Translations under genes and position numbers: made by a program
The notes under the pieces: model-generated
What the model was told of the DNA's origin: nothing
Database searches by the model: none
Seen by the model: the letters and a program-made list of their open reading frames with translations, nothing else
DNA from: Clostridiaceae bacterium
Lineage (GTDB): Bacteria > Bacillota > Clostridia > Clostridiales > Clostridiaceae
Reading direction: 5' to 3'
Assembly (NCBI GenBank): GCA_014380625.1
Contig: JACMJL010000004.1
Location: 1 to 36,084 of the forward strand
DNA: 36,084 bases
In this document: positions 7,311 to 15,372 of the stretch, in pieces
How the letters are laid out: each line of letters opens with the position of its first letter
Position numbering within the stretch: position 1 is the stretch's first letter

Positions 7311-7919
7311 TTACCCCAGATTTGACTGCATATATACTTCTTGCTTTTGAGCTTCAGTAATGCCTATATATCGTAAAGTCTGCGTTTTTGAAGAATGAAT
7401 AAATATATCCATAAATAATTCTAATGAAGATCCATTTTGATATGCATGGTATCCAAAAGTTTTCCGAAGGGTGTAAGTTCCTATTTCTCCAGATGTAATC
7501 ACTTTCTTTTCATTTTTTTCTACAAGGCCTATCATTTCGGCTGCATTATTAAGAATCCTATATGCTTGTTGCCTTGTTATAGGCATATTCTCACCTTTTC
7601 TACTTTGAAACAAATAACTACTCATAGTTAAGTTAGGTAACTCTTTAATGTAATTTTCAATAAGCTTTTTTACTATATCACCGATATAGAACTTCTTTGT
7701 TTTACCTGTTTTCTTTTCTATAATAATTACATAATCTTTTACAGTTTTAAAGTTTGATTTTACTAAATCTTCTATCTTCAATTTTAATATATCGCTAATT
7801 CTAAGGCCTACATTAATCCCAAATATGAAAAGTAAATCATTTCTTACTGACTGACCTTTCAAAATTGAACGTATATTTTTTATTGTTCATATATCTCTAA
7901 TTGGCTCAACACTATTCAT
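7311..7919 (-). pseudogene. Small tyrosine recombinase/integrase, interrupted by TGA
   Basis: From the ATG at 7919 the frame reads MNSVEPIRDI, then TGA (7889-7887), then TIKNIRSILKGQSVRND and on to the end: the layout of the short (about 190-residue) catalytic-only tyrosine recombinases of Firmicutes. Catalytic positions: Arg I in GLRISD, Lys in KKTGKTKK, Arg II in TLRKTFGYH, His in IHSSK and Tyr in LRYIGI. The usual HTLR box reads YTLR, so the box II His is replaced by Tyr. A restart at TTG 7862 would lose only about 19 N-terminal residues, so partial function cannot be excluded. Confidence 0.75.
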
Positions 7920-7994
7920 TTATTTAGGCAAACTGTCTATTAATTTTTATAGGAGGTGAGTCGGTAACATTTACAAGTATGTTGGTTGTACCCG

Positions 7995-8035
7995 AAAAGG
8001 CTAACACAGGATTTTATTTCCCATGTTAGCCTTTT
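7995..8035. terminator. Strong hairpin, bidirectional terminator
   Basis: AAAAGGCTAACA (7995-8006) and TGTTAGCCTTTT (8024-8035) form a perfect 12-base stem with a 17-base loop. The T-ends of the stem suit termination in either direction; on the minus strand it follows the short remnant ending at 8039. Confidence 0.7.
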
Positions 8036-8038
8036 GTT

Positions 8039-8122
8039 TTATGATTTCTTAGTTGTTTCTTGTATTACTTTACCATCTCTCTCCAGAATTCTAATTATGC
8101 TTCCAGTTTTACTACCATTTAA
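8039..8122 (-). pseudogene. Short coding remnant (27 residues), family unknown
   Basis: A frame without a start reads NGSKTGSIIRILERDGKVIQ and ends in a TAA just before the hairpin at 7995-8035. The composition is protein-like and the terminator placement fits the 3' end of a lost gene. It is only suggestive. Confidence 0.25.
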
Positions 8123-8250
8123 TTATTAACGTTCATTGAAAATAAACAACTAGATTTTAAAACCACAGTTTTTTGAAAATTTGTAGTTAGATTGATAAAA
8201 ATATTCATCAAGATTATTGACTCTAAAAACTCTAACTGCCTATTATATAA

Positions 8251-8814
8251 TTACTTATTTGCGTTTTTTTCATGATATTCTTTAAGCAATTGCTTGTAAT
8301 CATCACTTGTTGAAGAAACACTTAATATATTGTACCCACTTAAATCAGCATTTTCAGTATCATAGGGTTTTATTTTTTCAAAAAACTCTCTAAACGAGGT
8401 AGCCACAAAATATAAATTTTCAATTTTTATCTCCCCAATTTCAAAGTTAAGTTCCTCATCATGATCCCAATAATATATATATCCGAACTTATCTGAATCT
8501 AAATTCATACACAGTAGATTACCACCTTCCGCTTGAGCGATAGGTATACACTTTTGGGGAATTCTTCCTTCATATATTTGTAAAGTCTGAAATATATCAT
8601 TTACAGCTTCTTTACATATGCCATAAAATGAAGTTATTAAAAAAGATCTAATTTCAGTATTAGGCAATTCAGTAATGTTTGATTCGGGCTTGCCCCCATT
8701 ATATTTATCTAGAAACTCTACATATTCTTCACTAAAACTAAACCCACATTTAATCTCTAATTGATTTATTTTAACCTTGCTAGTTTCTTCTTCATATGAA
8801 GTAATACTAATCAT
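8251..8814 (-). CDS. SMI1/KNR4 (SUKH) family immunity protein
   Basis: A 187-residue SUKH-fold protein. The N-terminal signature (IKCGFSFSEEYVEFLDKYNGGKPES) is clear, with the middle IPIAQAEGGNLLCMNL, IYYWDHD and the closing VATSFREFF helix. SUKH proteins are commonly immunity partners that bind and block nuclease or other toxins of contact-dependent polymorphic systems. It begins two bases after the decayed toxin gene at 8816-9564, in the usual toxin-immunity order, but that toxin's effector domain is missing, so the gene is now an orphan. The ATG at 8814 has GGAGGTTATAAA upstream. Confidence 0.85.
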   Translation of the reverse strand: MISITSYEEETSKVKINQLEIKCGFSFSEEYVEFLDKYNGGKPESNITELPNTEIRSFLITSFYGICKEAVNDIFQTLQIYEGRIPQKCIPIAQAEGGNLLCMNLDSDKFGYIYYWDHDEELNFEIGEIKIENLYFVATSFREFFEKIKPYDTENADLSGYNILSVSSTSDDYKQLLKEYHEKNANK

Positions 8815-8815
8815 T

Positions 8816-9564
8816 TTATAACCTCCAATAAATAATACTTTTTATCTTATCCAAGGATATAATCCTCTTCTTAATAAACTTGGCTCCACCAAATGCTGAT
8901 AAAATATCGCCACCTATACCAGCAATAATCATTGAAACACCAGCAAGCATTCTCCAAATACCAACAGTAGTAAGCGCTGCATCTGTTATAGTTCTTCCTG
9001 CATAGTAGGCAACATCATTTGTTTTATGCCCCTCTATTCTTGCAATCAACTCATCTTTTGTAGTTGCTATAGCTAAATAGTATCTAGTAGCAGTGTCCAG
9101 ACTTACTAAACTCCAAAGAACACTATTTAACATATTAATTTGAGTTATTCCAGCATTCATTACGGATGCAATACTCCTAATAAAACATTATCTTCGACTT
9201 CTTTAGTAAGCTCACTCGCTGTTAGCTCATCATCATCTTCAATCTCAGCAGATGTAGGAACCGCAGGATTACTCTTCCCCTTAGTTGTCGTAATATAATA
9301 TCCTATTGTTTTTCCATTCTTGTCCTTTACATATACATTATATGCAGTATCAGATTTCAACGCAGTTGCAGTATAAGTACCATTTGACAAAAGTGGTCCA
9401 TTATATATTAAGCCTTCACTATCAAATATCTCTATAGTTTATTCTTCATTGGCATTTGAAACACTCCACGTAATAGATGTCTCAGTAATATTATTTAACG
9501 TAATAGTATTAATATAAGGTTTATCGAATGTTCCCTTAGCATTAAAATTTCCATTTATTTTCAA
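8816..9564 (-). pseudogene. Polymorphic toxin remnant: Fn3-like domain plus pre-toxin region
   Basis: One frame from a TTG at 9564 reads PYINTITLNNITETSITWSV, hits TAA at 9441-9439, then continues with FDSEGLIYNG, SNGTYTATALKSDTAYNVYV and GKTIGYYITTT: a fibronectin type III-like fold. At 9160 the frame shifts (stop TAA overlapping ATG) to a helical, membrane-prone segment with ATTKDELIARIEGHKTNDVAYYAGRTI, like the region before the HINT domain in secreted polymorphic toxins. The effector domain is absent. An intact SUKH immunity gene follows two bases later. Confidence 0.6.
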
Positions 9565-9914
9565 CTAACCAAAGTAAAATAATAATTTTGTACATGGGCT
9601 TAATGCTATATTTCATCAAGTGTACACTAATGACACAATTAAAATATGTTTCATTGGAGTTATAAAAAAATGTATGAAATGTTTCAAAAACAACTAGGCT
9701 TGATGCAACACCTGTGAACTGTTACATAGCAACAGTTTCGATACTAATTATATATAGCGTATCATTTTTACAGGTATGTCGGCTGTACTCCAAATACCGC
9801 AATATTGAATTTTCAAAGATTATTTTTCTTACTGCCATTTCCAATAAATACTTCGTAATAATCATCGAATTCAAATTAACTTTCAAATAAATCATATTAC
9901 TAAATTCCATTAAA
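9565..9914. other. Non-coding stretch between toxin remnant and resolvase tail
   Basis: The minus-strand open frame 9722-9910 (62 residues) has no ribosome site, no recognisable family and unremarkable composition, so it is not called. Nothing else is supported here. Confidence 0.35.
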
Positions 9915-9990
9915 TTAATACTTTTTTTGTAAAACTTCAGTGCTGCTGTTATTACTGATTTCTTCTATTACCATGTATAAAAAAGGTTTA
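9915..9990 (-). pseudogene. 3' end of a serine resolvase, duplicate of the tail at 17288-17360
   Basis: The frame reads KPFLYMVIEEISNNSSTEVL and ends in TAA at 9917-9915. The resolvase tail at 17288-17360 reads KPTLYKVIEEISNKSSTEIL, and the DNA is alike over about 85 bases (roughly 80% by eye) up to the shared ATATTACTA-ATTCCATTAAAT next to the stop. Only the last 25 or so residues remain here. Confidence 0.7.
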
Positions 9991-10047
9991 TACCTAAATT
10001 ATATAGTATCTGTCACAAAAATCCTACTTACTGTGGCATTCATAGGT

Positions 10048-10075
10048 TTGTAAAAATAGTATCTGATGGTATAAT
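10048..10075 (+). promoter_or_regulatory. Sigma-A-type promoter of the methyltransferase gene
   Basis: TTGTAA (10048-10053), a 16-base spacer and an exact TATAAT (10070-10075) lie about 75 bases before a leader ORF and 140 bases before the methyltransferase. Confidence 0.6.
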
Positions 10076-10148
10076 ATTCTTAAAAGTTAAGTCGGATTGG
10101 TCACAAAATGTGAACTAAAGCTAATTTAAACGCTTAGGAGGTGGTTGT

Positions 10149-10253
10149 ATGGATGAAGGTGACATTTGTGACATTACAGATATTGTATTATTAAATTTTA
10201 AAAGGAGATGTTTTCATGAGTTACAACCCCGAAATAACCAGAAATCGTTATGA
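10149..10253 (+). CDS. Possible 34-residue leader peptide overlapping the methyltransferase start
   Basis: An ATG with a strong AGGAGGTGG ribosome site about 6 bases upstream opens a 34-codon frame (starting MDEGDICDITDIVLLNF) whose last third overlaps the beginning of the methyltransferase gene. Overlap and strong initiation suggest translational coupling or attenuation. No family was recognised, and the peptide could be a by-product of a leader. Confidence 0.35.
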   Translation: MDEGDICDITDIVLLNFKRRCFHELQPRNNQKSL

Positions 10254-11055
10254 CAATTCTGGCGATAGAGAGTGGACTAGACTTGAAAGGGATGCACACG
10301 GAGAACTTTTATATCGTGTTCATTTAGATATTTTAAAGAGATATATAAAACCATCAGATTGCGTATTTGAGATTGGAGCAGGGTCTGGCAGATATACGAA
10401 AGATATTGTAAATATGTGCAAAGAACTTACTGTTGCCGATATATCATCTCATCAAATTGAATTTAATAAAGAAAAGATGAAAGAATTATCATTGTACAAT
10501 CGTATTAAGGATTTTCATATATTGGATGTAGTTAATATGCCAACTATGAAAAATGAATCATTTGATTGCGTAGTTTGCATAGGAGGTGTCATTAACTATT
10601 TGCTTGAAAAGGAACTAATCGGAATAGAAGAAATGCTTAGAGTGTTAAGACCAGGAGGCAAACTGATTATCGGAGCCATGAGTTTCATAGGTGCATCATT
10701 ATTTTATTTAGATGATATCAGGGATGAAAAAAACTTATTAGGAATTGAAGCAACTAAATGGTTATTTGATACAGGGGTTCAAGATGAAGAACATTATCCT
10801 GTCCCAAGTAAGCACTATGTGCATATGATGAGAAGTTCTGAAATGGATACTCTCTTTTCAAATTTTCCAGTAAAAATTGTAGAAAGAAGTTCAGCAGGTT
10901 TGTTTTCTCAATCAAAAAGTGATGCAGTAGAAAATGCAAGACAAGATAAAGAGTTTTGGGAACTTATTGTAAAGCAAGAGATTGAATTTACAAAATTACA
11001 AGGAACTCTTGACTGCGGAATGAATATCCTATATGTAGTGGAGAAATCCCAATAA
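10216..11055 (+). CDS. Class I SAM-dependent methyltransferase
   Basis: A 279-residue methyltransferase. Motif I is VFEIGAGSGRY (residues 50-60), motif II TVADISSHQ, motif IV SFDCVVCIGGVINYLLEKE and motif V/VI LRVLRPGGKLIIGAM. The long C-terminal part with GLFSQSKSDAVENARQD and CGMNILYVVEK is typical of small-molecule methyltransferases of the Methyltransf_11 type. The substrate is unknown. The ATG at 10216 has AAAGGAGATG just before it. The gene stands alone, with its own promoter, an upstream leader peptide and a palindromic repeat at its end that would serve as terminator. The plus orientation contrasts with its minus-strand neighbours. Confidence 0.85.
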   Translation: MSYNPEITRNRYDNSGDREWTRLERDAHGELLYRVHLDILKRYIKPSDCVFEIGAGSGRYTKDIVNMCKELTVADISSHQIEFNKEKMKELSLYNRIKDFHILDVVNMPTMKNESFDCVVCIGGVINYLLEKELIGIEEMLRVLRPGGKLIIGAMSFIGASLFYLDDIRDEKNLLGIEATKWLFDTGVQDEEHYPVPSKHYVHMMRSSEMDTLFSNFPVKIVERSSAGLFSQSKSDAVENARQDKEFWELIVKQEIEFTKLQGTLDCGMNILYVVEKSQ

Positions 11056-11069
11056 ATTACTTGTTTAAT

Positions 11070-11145
11070 AGCCACAAAATAGTAATACCATTTTGCTTTA
11101 TAGTTCATAAAAAAATGGTAAATACTATCTTGTGGCTGTTTTTTG
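11070..11145. repeat. Palindromic repeat copy 1 (68 bp, MITE-like), also a terminator
   Basis: Left end AGCCACAAAATAGTA (11070-11084) and right end TACTATCTTGTGGCT (11123-11137) are inverted repeats with one mismatch, with an inner stem TACCATTTT/AAAATGGTA. A T-run follows on the plus strand. A second copy with the same ends and the same core (TTTTGCTTTATAGT) lies at 14168-14234. Confidence 0.7.
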
Positions 11146-11228
11146 TGTATTATCGTTGCCGTACCCCAAGAACAAAAAAAAGAAGTTTACTTACAGTCGT
11201 AATTTAATACGCTGCAATTATTTACACT

Positions 11229-11894
11229 TTAGTGACATTGATTTACTGTATCAGCTACACTCTCGTGCTTAATATTTTTTACATCAAAGCGTAGTAATTT
11301 AAAAGTGAATTGCAAAATAAGCCCAATGCCAAATACAGATATTATTGTCCCAATGCCAATTTTTGCACCCAACAGCCATCCAATAATAAGTACGATACCT
11401 TCTATTAAGGCTCTTATTGCTCCTATGGGTACTTTTGGCATGCGCTTTCCAAGTGCCACCATGAGTGCATCACGGGGGCCACACCCAAGGGATGCACCAA
11501 TATAAAAATAACTTCCAATACAGATAACCAATAGCCCTAACAGGAGCATTAATAAGCCAAGTCCAAAATTGGACATCCTAGGAATAATATTAACAAATTG
11601 AATCAAATCCACAAACTTTCCTATTAGTATAGCATTGACAATTGTGCCAAATCCAATTTTTTCTTTAAACACAAAGTCAATTGCAATGATAATAAAACCA
11701 GTAATGACAACAACATTTCCATAGGATATATGCGTCAGATATGTACCTCCCATACTGAATGCTTCCCAAGGGGCTAAGCCTATATTAGCCTGTATGGTTA
11801 AGAAAGAGCCTAGTGCATATAAGAAAAGTCCAAATATCAACCTAATTATTCTCTTCATAGAGTTATTAATAGCAGAATCCACCTTTCTATTCAT
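11229..11894 (-). CDS. YczE/YyaS/YitT-type integral membrane protein
   Basis: About 220 residues with five to six hydrophobic helices and the family's conserved pieces: YALGSFLTIQANIGLAPWEAF after the first helix, EKIGFGTIVNAILIGKFVD in the middle, and ASLGCGPRDALMVALGKR before IGAIRALIEG. The family is of unknown transport function. The gene overlaps the regulator's stop by 8 bases (ATGAATAG), so the start is taken at 11894 by translational coupling; a start at 11912 is possible, and no separate ribosome site decides it. The pairing of this membrane family with an XRE-cupin regulator is common in Firmicutes. Confidence 0.8.
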   Translation of the reverse strand: MNRKVDSAINNSMKRIIRLIFGLFLYALGSFLTIQANIGLAPWEAFSMGGTYLTHISYGNVVVITGFIIIAIDFVFKEKIGFGTIVNAILIGKFVDLIQFVNIIPRMSNFGLGLLMLLLGLLVICIGSYFYIGASLGCGPRDALMVALGKRMPKVPIGAIRALIEGIVLIIGWLLGAKIGIGTIISVFGIGLILQFTFKLLRFDVKNIKHESVADTVNQCH

Positions 11895-12435
11895 GATATA
11901 GAAGCATAACAATATTTACATCTTGATTTGTTGAGTTGAAATATTTATGCTTGCAATTTGCAAGAAACTGTATTGCTTCACCTTCTTGCAAATTGAATGT
12001 TTTGTCTCCAACTTGTACGCTAAAAACACCCTTTGTACAGATAATATATTCTCTAATACCTGCTTCATGGAGCTCGGACTTACGTTCAGAATGAGGAGCA
12101 ATTACATGACGAAATATTTCGAATTTTTTATCGGGGCTAAATTCAAACAAAACAAATAATTCAAATCCATCCCATGCAGAATAATGCTTAACGGTATCAT
12201 TTGTGATAACAGATACTTGAGGCGTTTCGCTATGTGTAAGTTGAGCTAGTGGAACATTAATCCCATCACATATTTTTTCAAGTACAGATATTGTAGGACT
12301 TTTTGTGCAACGTTCAATTTCACTTAACATACTCTTGCTGACACCAGTTAATATAGCTAAATCATCCAATGTAAGATTTCTTTCTTGCCGAATTCTTTTA
12401 ATATTTCTACTTATAGTTTCACTAATCGAAATCAT
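11887..12435 (-). CDS. XRE family regulator with C-terminal cupin domain
   Basis: A 182-residue two-domain regulator. An XRE helix-turn-helix covers about residues 8-62 (RNIKRIRQERNLTLDDLAIL, TGVSKSMLSEIERCTKSPTI), followed by a cupin sensor with REYIICTKGVFSVQVGDKTF and LQEGEAIQFLANCKHKYFN. Cupin-XRE proteins sense a small metabolite and usually govern the adjacent transporter. Start at 12435 because GGAGGTGCAT precedes that ATG; a TTG start further up would include the ribosome site. It precedes and overlaps the membrane-protein gene, making a two-gene operon. Direct repeats in front of it are probable binding sites. Confidence 0.9.
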   Translation of the reverse strand: MISISETISRNIKRIRQERNLTLDDLAILTGVSKSMLSEIERCTKSPTISVLEKICDGINVPLAQLTHSETPQVSVITNDTVKHYSAWDGFELFVLFEFSPDKKFEIFRHVIAPHSERKSELHEAGIREYIICTKGVFSVQVGDKTFNLQEGEAIQFLANCKHKYFNSTNQDVNIVMLLYHE

Positions 12436-12451
12436 ATGCACCTCCAAAATA

Positions 12452-12484
12452 CTATAATGGATTATATATTCTATAGTGGATAAT
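12452..12484. promoter_or_regulatory. Tandem direct repeats before the XRE-cupin gene, probable operator
   Basis: CTATAATGGATTAT (12452-12465) and CTATAGTGGATAAT (12471-12484) match at 12 of 14 positions with a 19-base period, just upstream of the regulator's ribosome site. A TATAAT -10 lies within on the minus strand. Autoregulation by the XRE protein is the likely role. Confidence 0.5.
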
Positions 12485-13090
12485 TTACCATGCTTTGAGT
12501 TGCTTGTAAAGTGTTATTCACATTTGATTTATTAGTTCACTTTATTCTTAAATGGTTCATCAACTTAAAAAGTCAGCAACGCCTTTTTTTATATAATCTG
12601 CTAATAGGGGTACCACCAACATTATGCGGTTATCTATACCAATGGTCTAAGGTAGTAAATCCGCATTTTGCTGGCGGTACTCTAAATAGAGGAATTTGAT
12701 CGTAAAATAGTAACAAAAGAAATTGAACTTAAAGATGGAGATATAGACCATACAAAGAATGAAAATGAAATGTTTGATATGATACAATTTTCCAATAAGG
12801 TTAAAAAGAGTATTGAAGAGATTAAAAAACTTAATTATTTGTAATTAAGTTGTAATTAATTTGCATCTACTTTGCAGTACACGTTAGCCATGGGCAAAGT
12901 AGAAATCATGTAACATAACAATATAAATTGTTATTATTAAGTAACATTCAATTTAGCCTTTTAATATAAATTACCGAAAATCGTTGATAAATAAGGAAAG
13001 TGAATGTTATAAAATCTAATTGTGTAACATTGGATAATATGAGGACTGGCGTTAGATAGTTACTTTCGCCTGCTACAGAAAGGGAAATCT
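12485..13090. other. Gene-free stretch with a decayed coding remnant and an inverted repeat
   Basis: An open frame without start at 12686-12844 (plus) reads GDIDHTKNENEMFDMI and FSNKVKKSIEEIKKLNYL, charged and helical like the end of a real gene; the family was not recognised. A hairpin CTACTTTGC (12867-12875) / GCAAAGTAG (12894-12902) lies just after it. Nothing else is supported before the Tn3 fragment. Confidence 0.35.
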
Positions 13091-13567
13091 ATGCCTACTA
13101 GACAGCTTGATGCTGAACAAAAACGCCTTGGAATTCTCGGTGATGATGAATTAGAAACAATTTACGGTAGACCGCATTTTACACATGAAGATCGTTGTAA
13201 CTACTTTTTGCTATCCATTCCTCAAAAAGAGCTACTACAAGAGTTACGATCTATTAAATCTCAGGTTTATTTTGTTCTGCAACTAGGCTATTTTAAAGCC
13301 AAACACAGATTTTTCACATTTGATCTTTTTGAAGTTGAGGAGAACTTCCATTATGTATTGAAACAATATTTCTCCAATGGCATTATAACTGACCTAACTT
13401 CCATTAATAAGTTAACCAAGCTAAAACATCAGCGATTGATTCTTGAACTAACCAATTATCTTAGCTGTGATAAAGAAGAACGTCAGCAATTAGAGGTAAA
13501 GGTTCGTAATGCTGCAACAGTTTGTGGCAAACCAATCTACATCTTCCGTGAAATCATACATTATTAA
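13091..13567 (+). pseudogene. tnpA: Tn3-family transposase, N-terminal fragment (DUF4158)
   Basis: 158 residues match the N-terminal DUF4158 domain of large Tn3-family transposases: MPTRQLDAEQKRLGIL, TIYGRPHFTHEDR, IKSQVYFVLQLGYFKAKHRF and a closing helix. Intact transposases are about 980 residues, so the DDE core is missing. The ATG has AAAGGG about 6 bases upstream. The frame stops where a permease pseudogene begins on the other strand, marking a deletion junction near 13560. No Tn3 terminal inverted repeat or resolvase was found beside it. Confidence 0.75.
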
Positions 13568-13572
13568 GAAAG

Positions 13573-14040
13573 CATAATTGGGTTTTATTATTAAAGGTAA
13601 TGAAACCTGCAATATACACAAGGTAACAGAAGTTGTAAAATACAGCACAAACAATGTAAGTAGAAATTCTATTGAGTTCATTTTTACATTATCTAAAATA
13701 GTATAGCTAGCCGCATCACTTAAAAACATTTTGCCAATTAAAAATGTAATTAAAAATAATAAGATATAGCATACTAAAACATCCACAATAACCTAAATTA
13801 GTTTACTTGTCCCAAAATTCCTTATGTCTTTAATTCTAGTAAAGATATAAATGCCATTTTTCTTAAAATCATCAATAACATAACTTCCAATTACAAATGC
13901 TATTAAACTATTGATTAATAGCCAATTTATCACTCTGTCCTATCATAATTCCACCAATAAGGTACCCTCCCAATACTAATAAAAAACTATATGAAAAGGA
14001 TACAATCACGCAAAATATGTCTGCTTTTTCCCACCATCCT
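13573..14040 (-). pseudogene. Membrane permease (ABC-2-like) remnant in several frames
   Basis: Minus-strand pieces in different frames read ADIFCVIVSFSYSFLL and VLGGYLIGGIMIGQ, then IAFVIGSYVIDDFKKNGIYI with FTRIKDIRNFGTSKLI, a TAG, and VDVLVCYILLFLITFLIGKM with LLTLFVLYFTTSVTL. Joined, they give a multi-helix membrane protein with the pattern of ABC-2-type permeases related to bacteriocin or antibiotic exporters. Stops and frameshifts separate the pieces and the Tn3 fragment cuts its 3' end. It is inactive. Confidence 0.5.
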
Positions 14041-14167
14041 AATTATGTAAAGAATAAGTGTGTTGGTGCTATGGACCTTCAAGAAAATAACAAGCCAGCT
14101 TCTGGTCTATTTTGCGCCATGCTTAATCCATGCCGTAACACTCCTTTTTTCTATTACACATCATAAC

Positions 14168-14234
14168 AGCCACAAAATCATAGTTCCATTTTTGCTTTAT
14201 AGTGCATTAAAACAGAAAATACTATTTTGTGGCT
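14168..14234. repeat. Palindromic repeat copy 2 (67 bp, MITE-like)
   Basis: Ends AGCCACAAAAT and ACTATTTTGTGGCT are inverted, and the core TTTTGCTTTATAGTGCAT matches copy 1 at 11070-11137. It sits 65 bases past the end of the WG-repeat gene and could also stop minus-strand transcripts. Confidence 0.7.
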
Positions 14235-14300
14235 ATTCTTAAGTTATTTACCATATATCTTCAAGCTATAGTAAACGGTAATTTTTATACTGTTAAGCTT

Positions 14301-15233
14301 TTACCATAAATCAAATCCTTTGGGTTTATAAATAAAGCCTCCTGTTTTATTTATATATCCCCATTCAGTATCATAAGTTATTCGAGCAATACCATTATGG
14401 AAATTATATGAACTAGAAAATACAGCTTTAATTACTTTTTTTCCACTTCTATCAATGTATCCACACCTATCCTTTGCCTCAAAAATTGCTAATCCTTCAC
14501 TAAAATCTCCAGCATATTGATATTTATTCTTTAAAACTGTTTTCCCAGTATTATCTATATAACCATATTTCCCATTTTCTTTAAACCTAGCAAATCCCTC
14601 CTTAAAGTCATATGTTATATAAAACTCACGTTTAATATTATCCATGCCTGATTTGTCAATATAAAAGTATTTTCTATCTACTGATACTGCTGAAAAGCCT
14701 TCAGAAAAGGGGTTGGCAGAATCAAACTTAAAATCAACTACAATATTTCCATTTAAATCAATGAAACCATCTTTTCCAGCCTTTTTAGCAACAGCTAAAC
14801 CCTCAGTAAAAGGTTGAATCCATTCATAGATAGGCTCAATTATAAAATTACCATCCATATCCACCAGCCCTGCTTTACTGCCAACTTTTGCAGATGCCAC
14901 CATTGAACTATCGTAATCTGAAAGATAATTAAATTTCGTTTCAACTACTATATTCCCCTCATTATTTATGCATCCGCTCAATTTATTTCGAGTTATTATA
15001 GCCATTCCATTATTGAATTGACCATGATAGTCTGCATCAATTGTTATCACCATTCTATTCTCTGAATTGATATATCCTTTCTTGCCATCTATTGTTTCAA
15101 CATAGGCCAGGTGTTCACTAAAATCTCTTGCATTTTTATACATTGGTTGAATGATAAGTTCTCCCCTACAATTGATATATCCATAATAATTATCGATTTT
15201 TAATAAATATAGATCTTCTTTCATATTTGTCAC
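14301..15233 (-). CDS. WG-repeat protein, possible immunity partner of the HINT toxin
   Basis: A 310-residue protein built of about eight and a half WG repeats of roughly 32 residues, each with GYI(D/N)..G...(I/V) then a P or K.(K/E)(Y/F) and FxEGLA (for example YGYIDNTGKTVL and FSEGLAIF). WG repeats form beta-rich binding surfaces and appear among immunity and effector-associated proteins. No signal peptide, so cytoplasmic. It starts 140 bases downstream of the HINT toxin gene in the same direction, which suggests the immunity role (inference). The start is GTG at 15233 with AAAGGAATA before it; the ATG nine bases inside is an alternative. Confidence 0.75.
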   Translation of the reverse strand: MTNMKEDLYLLKIDNYYGYINCRGELIIQPMYKNARDFSEHLAYVETIDGKKGYINSENRMVITIDADYHGQFNNGMAIITRNKLSGCINNEGNIVVETKFNYLSDYDSSMVASAKVGSKAGLVDMDGNFIIEPIYEWIQPFTEGLAVAKKAGKDGFIDLNGNIVVDFKFDSANPFSEGFSAVSVDRKYFYIDKSGMDNIKREFYITYDFKEGFARFKENGKYGYIDNTGKTVLKNKYQYAGDFSEGLAIFEAKDRCGYIDRSGKKVIKAVFSSSYNFHNGIARITYDTEWGYINKTGGFIYKPKGFDLW

Positions 15234-15250
15234 TATTCCTTTCGTTACAC

Positions 15251-15285
15251 TCCTGGCATAAAACAGAAAAAATGTTCAGCCAGGA
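15251..15285. other. Hairpin between toxin and WG-repeat gene
   Basis: TCCTGGC (15251-15257) and GCCAGGA (15279-15285) form a 7-base stem just before the WG-repeat start. Without a U-run, a processing or attenuation hairpin is likelier than a terminator. Confidence 0.35.
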
Positions 15286-15322
15286 TATAATCTTTATTAA
15301 TATTTGAGATATGCTTCAGAGC

Positions 15323-15353
15323 ACATAGTTTCACTTATCGATGGAAACTATGT
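15323..15353. other. Second hairpin in the toxin-WG gap
   Basis: ACATAGTTTC (15323-15332) and GAAACTATGT (15344-15353) form a perfect 10-base stem 20 bases past the toxin's stop codon. No U-tract follows on the minus strand. Confidence 0.45.
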
Positions 15354-15372
15354 TAATGTCTGTAGTTTTATA

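Noticed and set aside
9661..9720. Short plus-strand frame (MYEMFQKQLGLMQHL) after a TTGGAG
   Set aside because: Only 15 codons, no conservation evidence, no terminator; too little to call.
9771..9796. Similarity of TATGTCGGCTGTACTCCAAA here to TATGTTGGTTGTACCCGAAA near 7978, and loosely to sites near 11150 and 12668
   Set aside because: The matches are short and imperfect, share no common neighbour or structure, and need gaps. Chance resemblance cannot be excluded.
9722..9910. 62-residue minus-strand open frame
   Set aside because: No ribosome site, no recognisable motif, and its start lies in the flank of the resolvase-tail repeat.
13490..13786. 98-residue minus-strand frame spanning the Tn3 fragment end
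   Set aside because: It is a piece of the permease pseudogene that runs on into antisense of the Tn3 fragment, not a gene.
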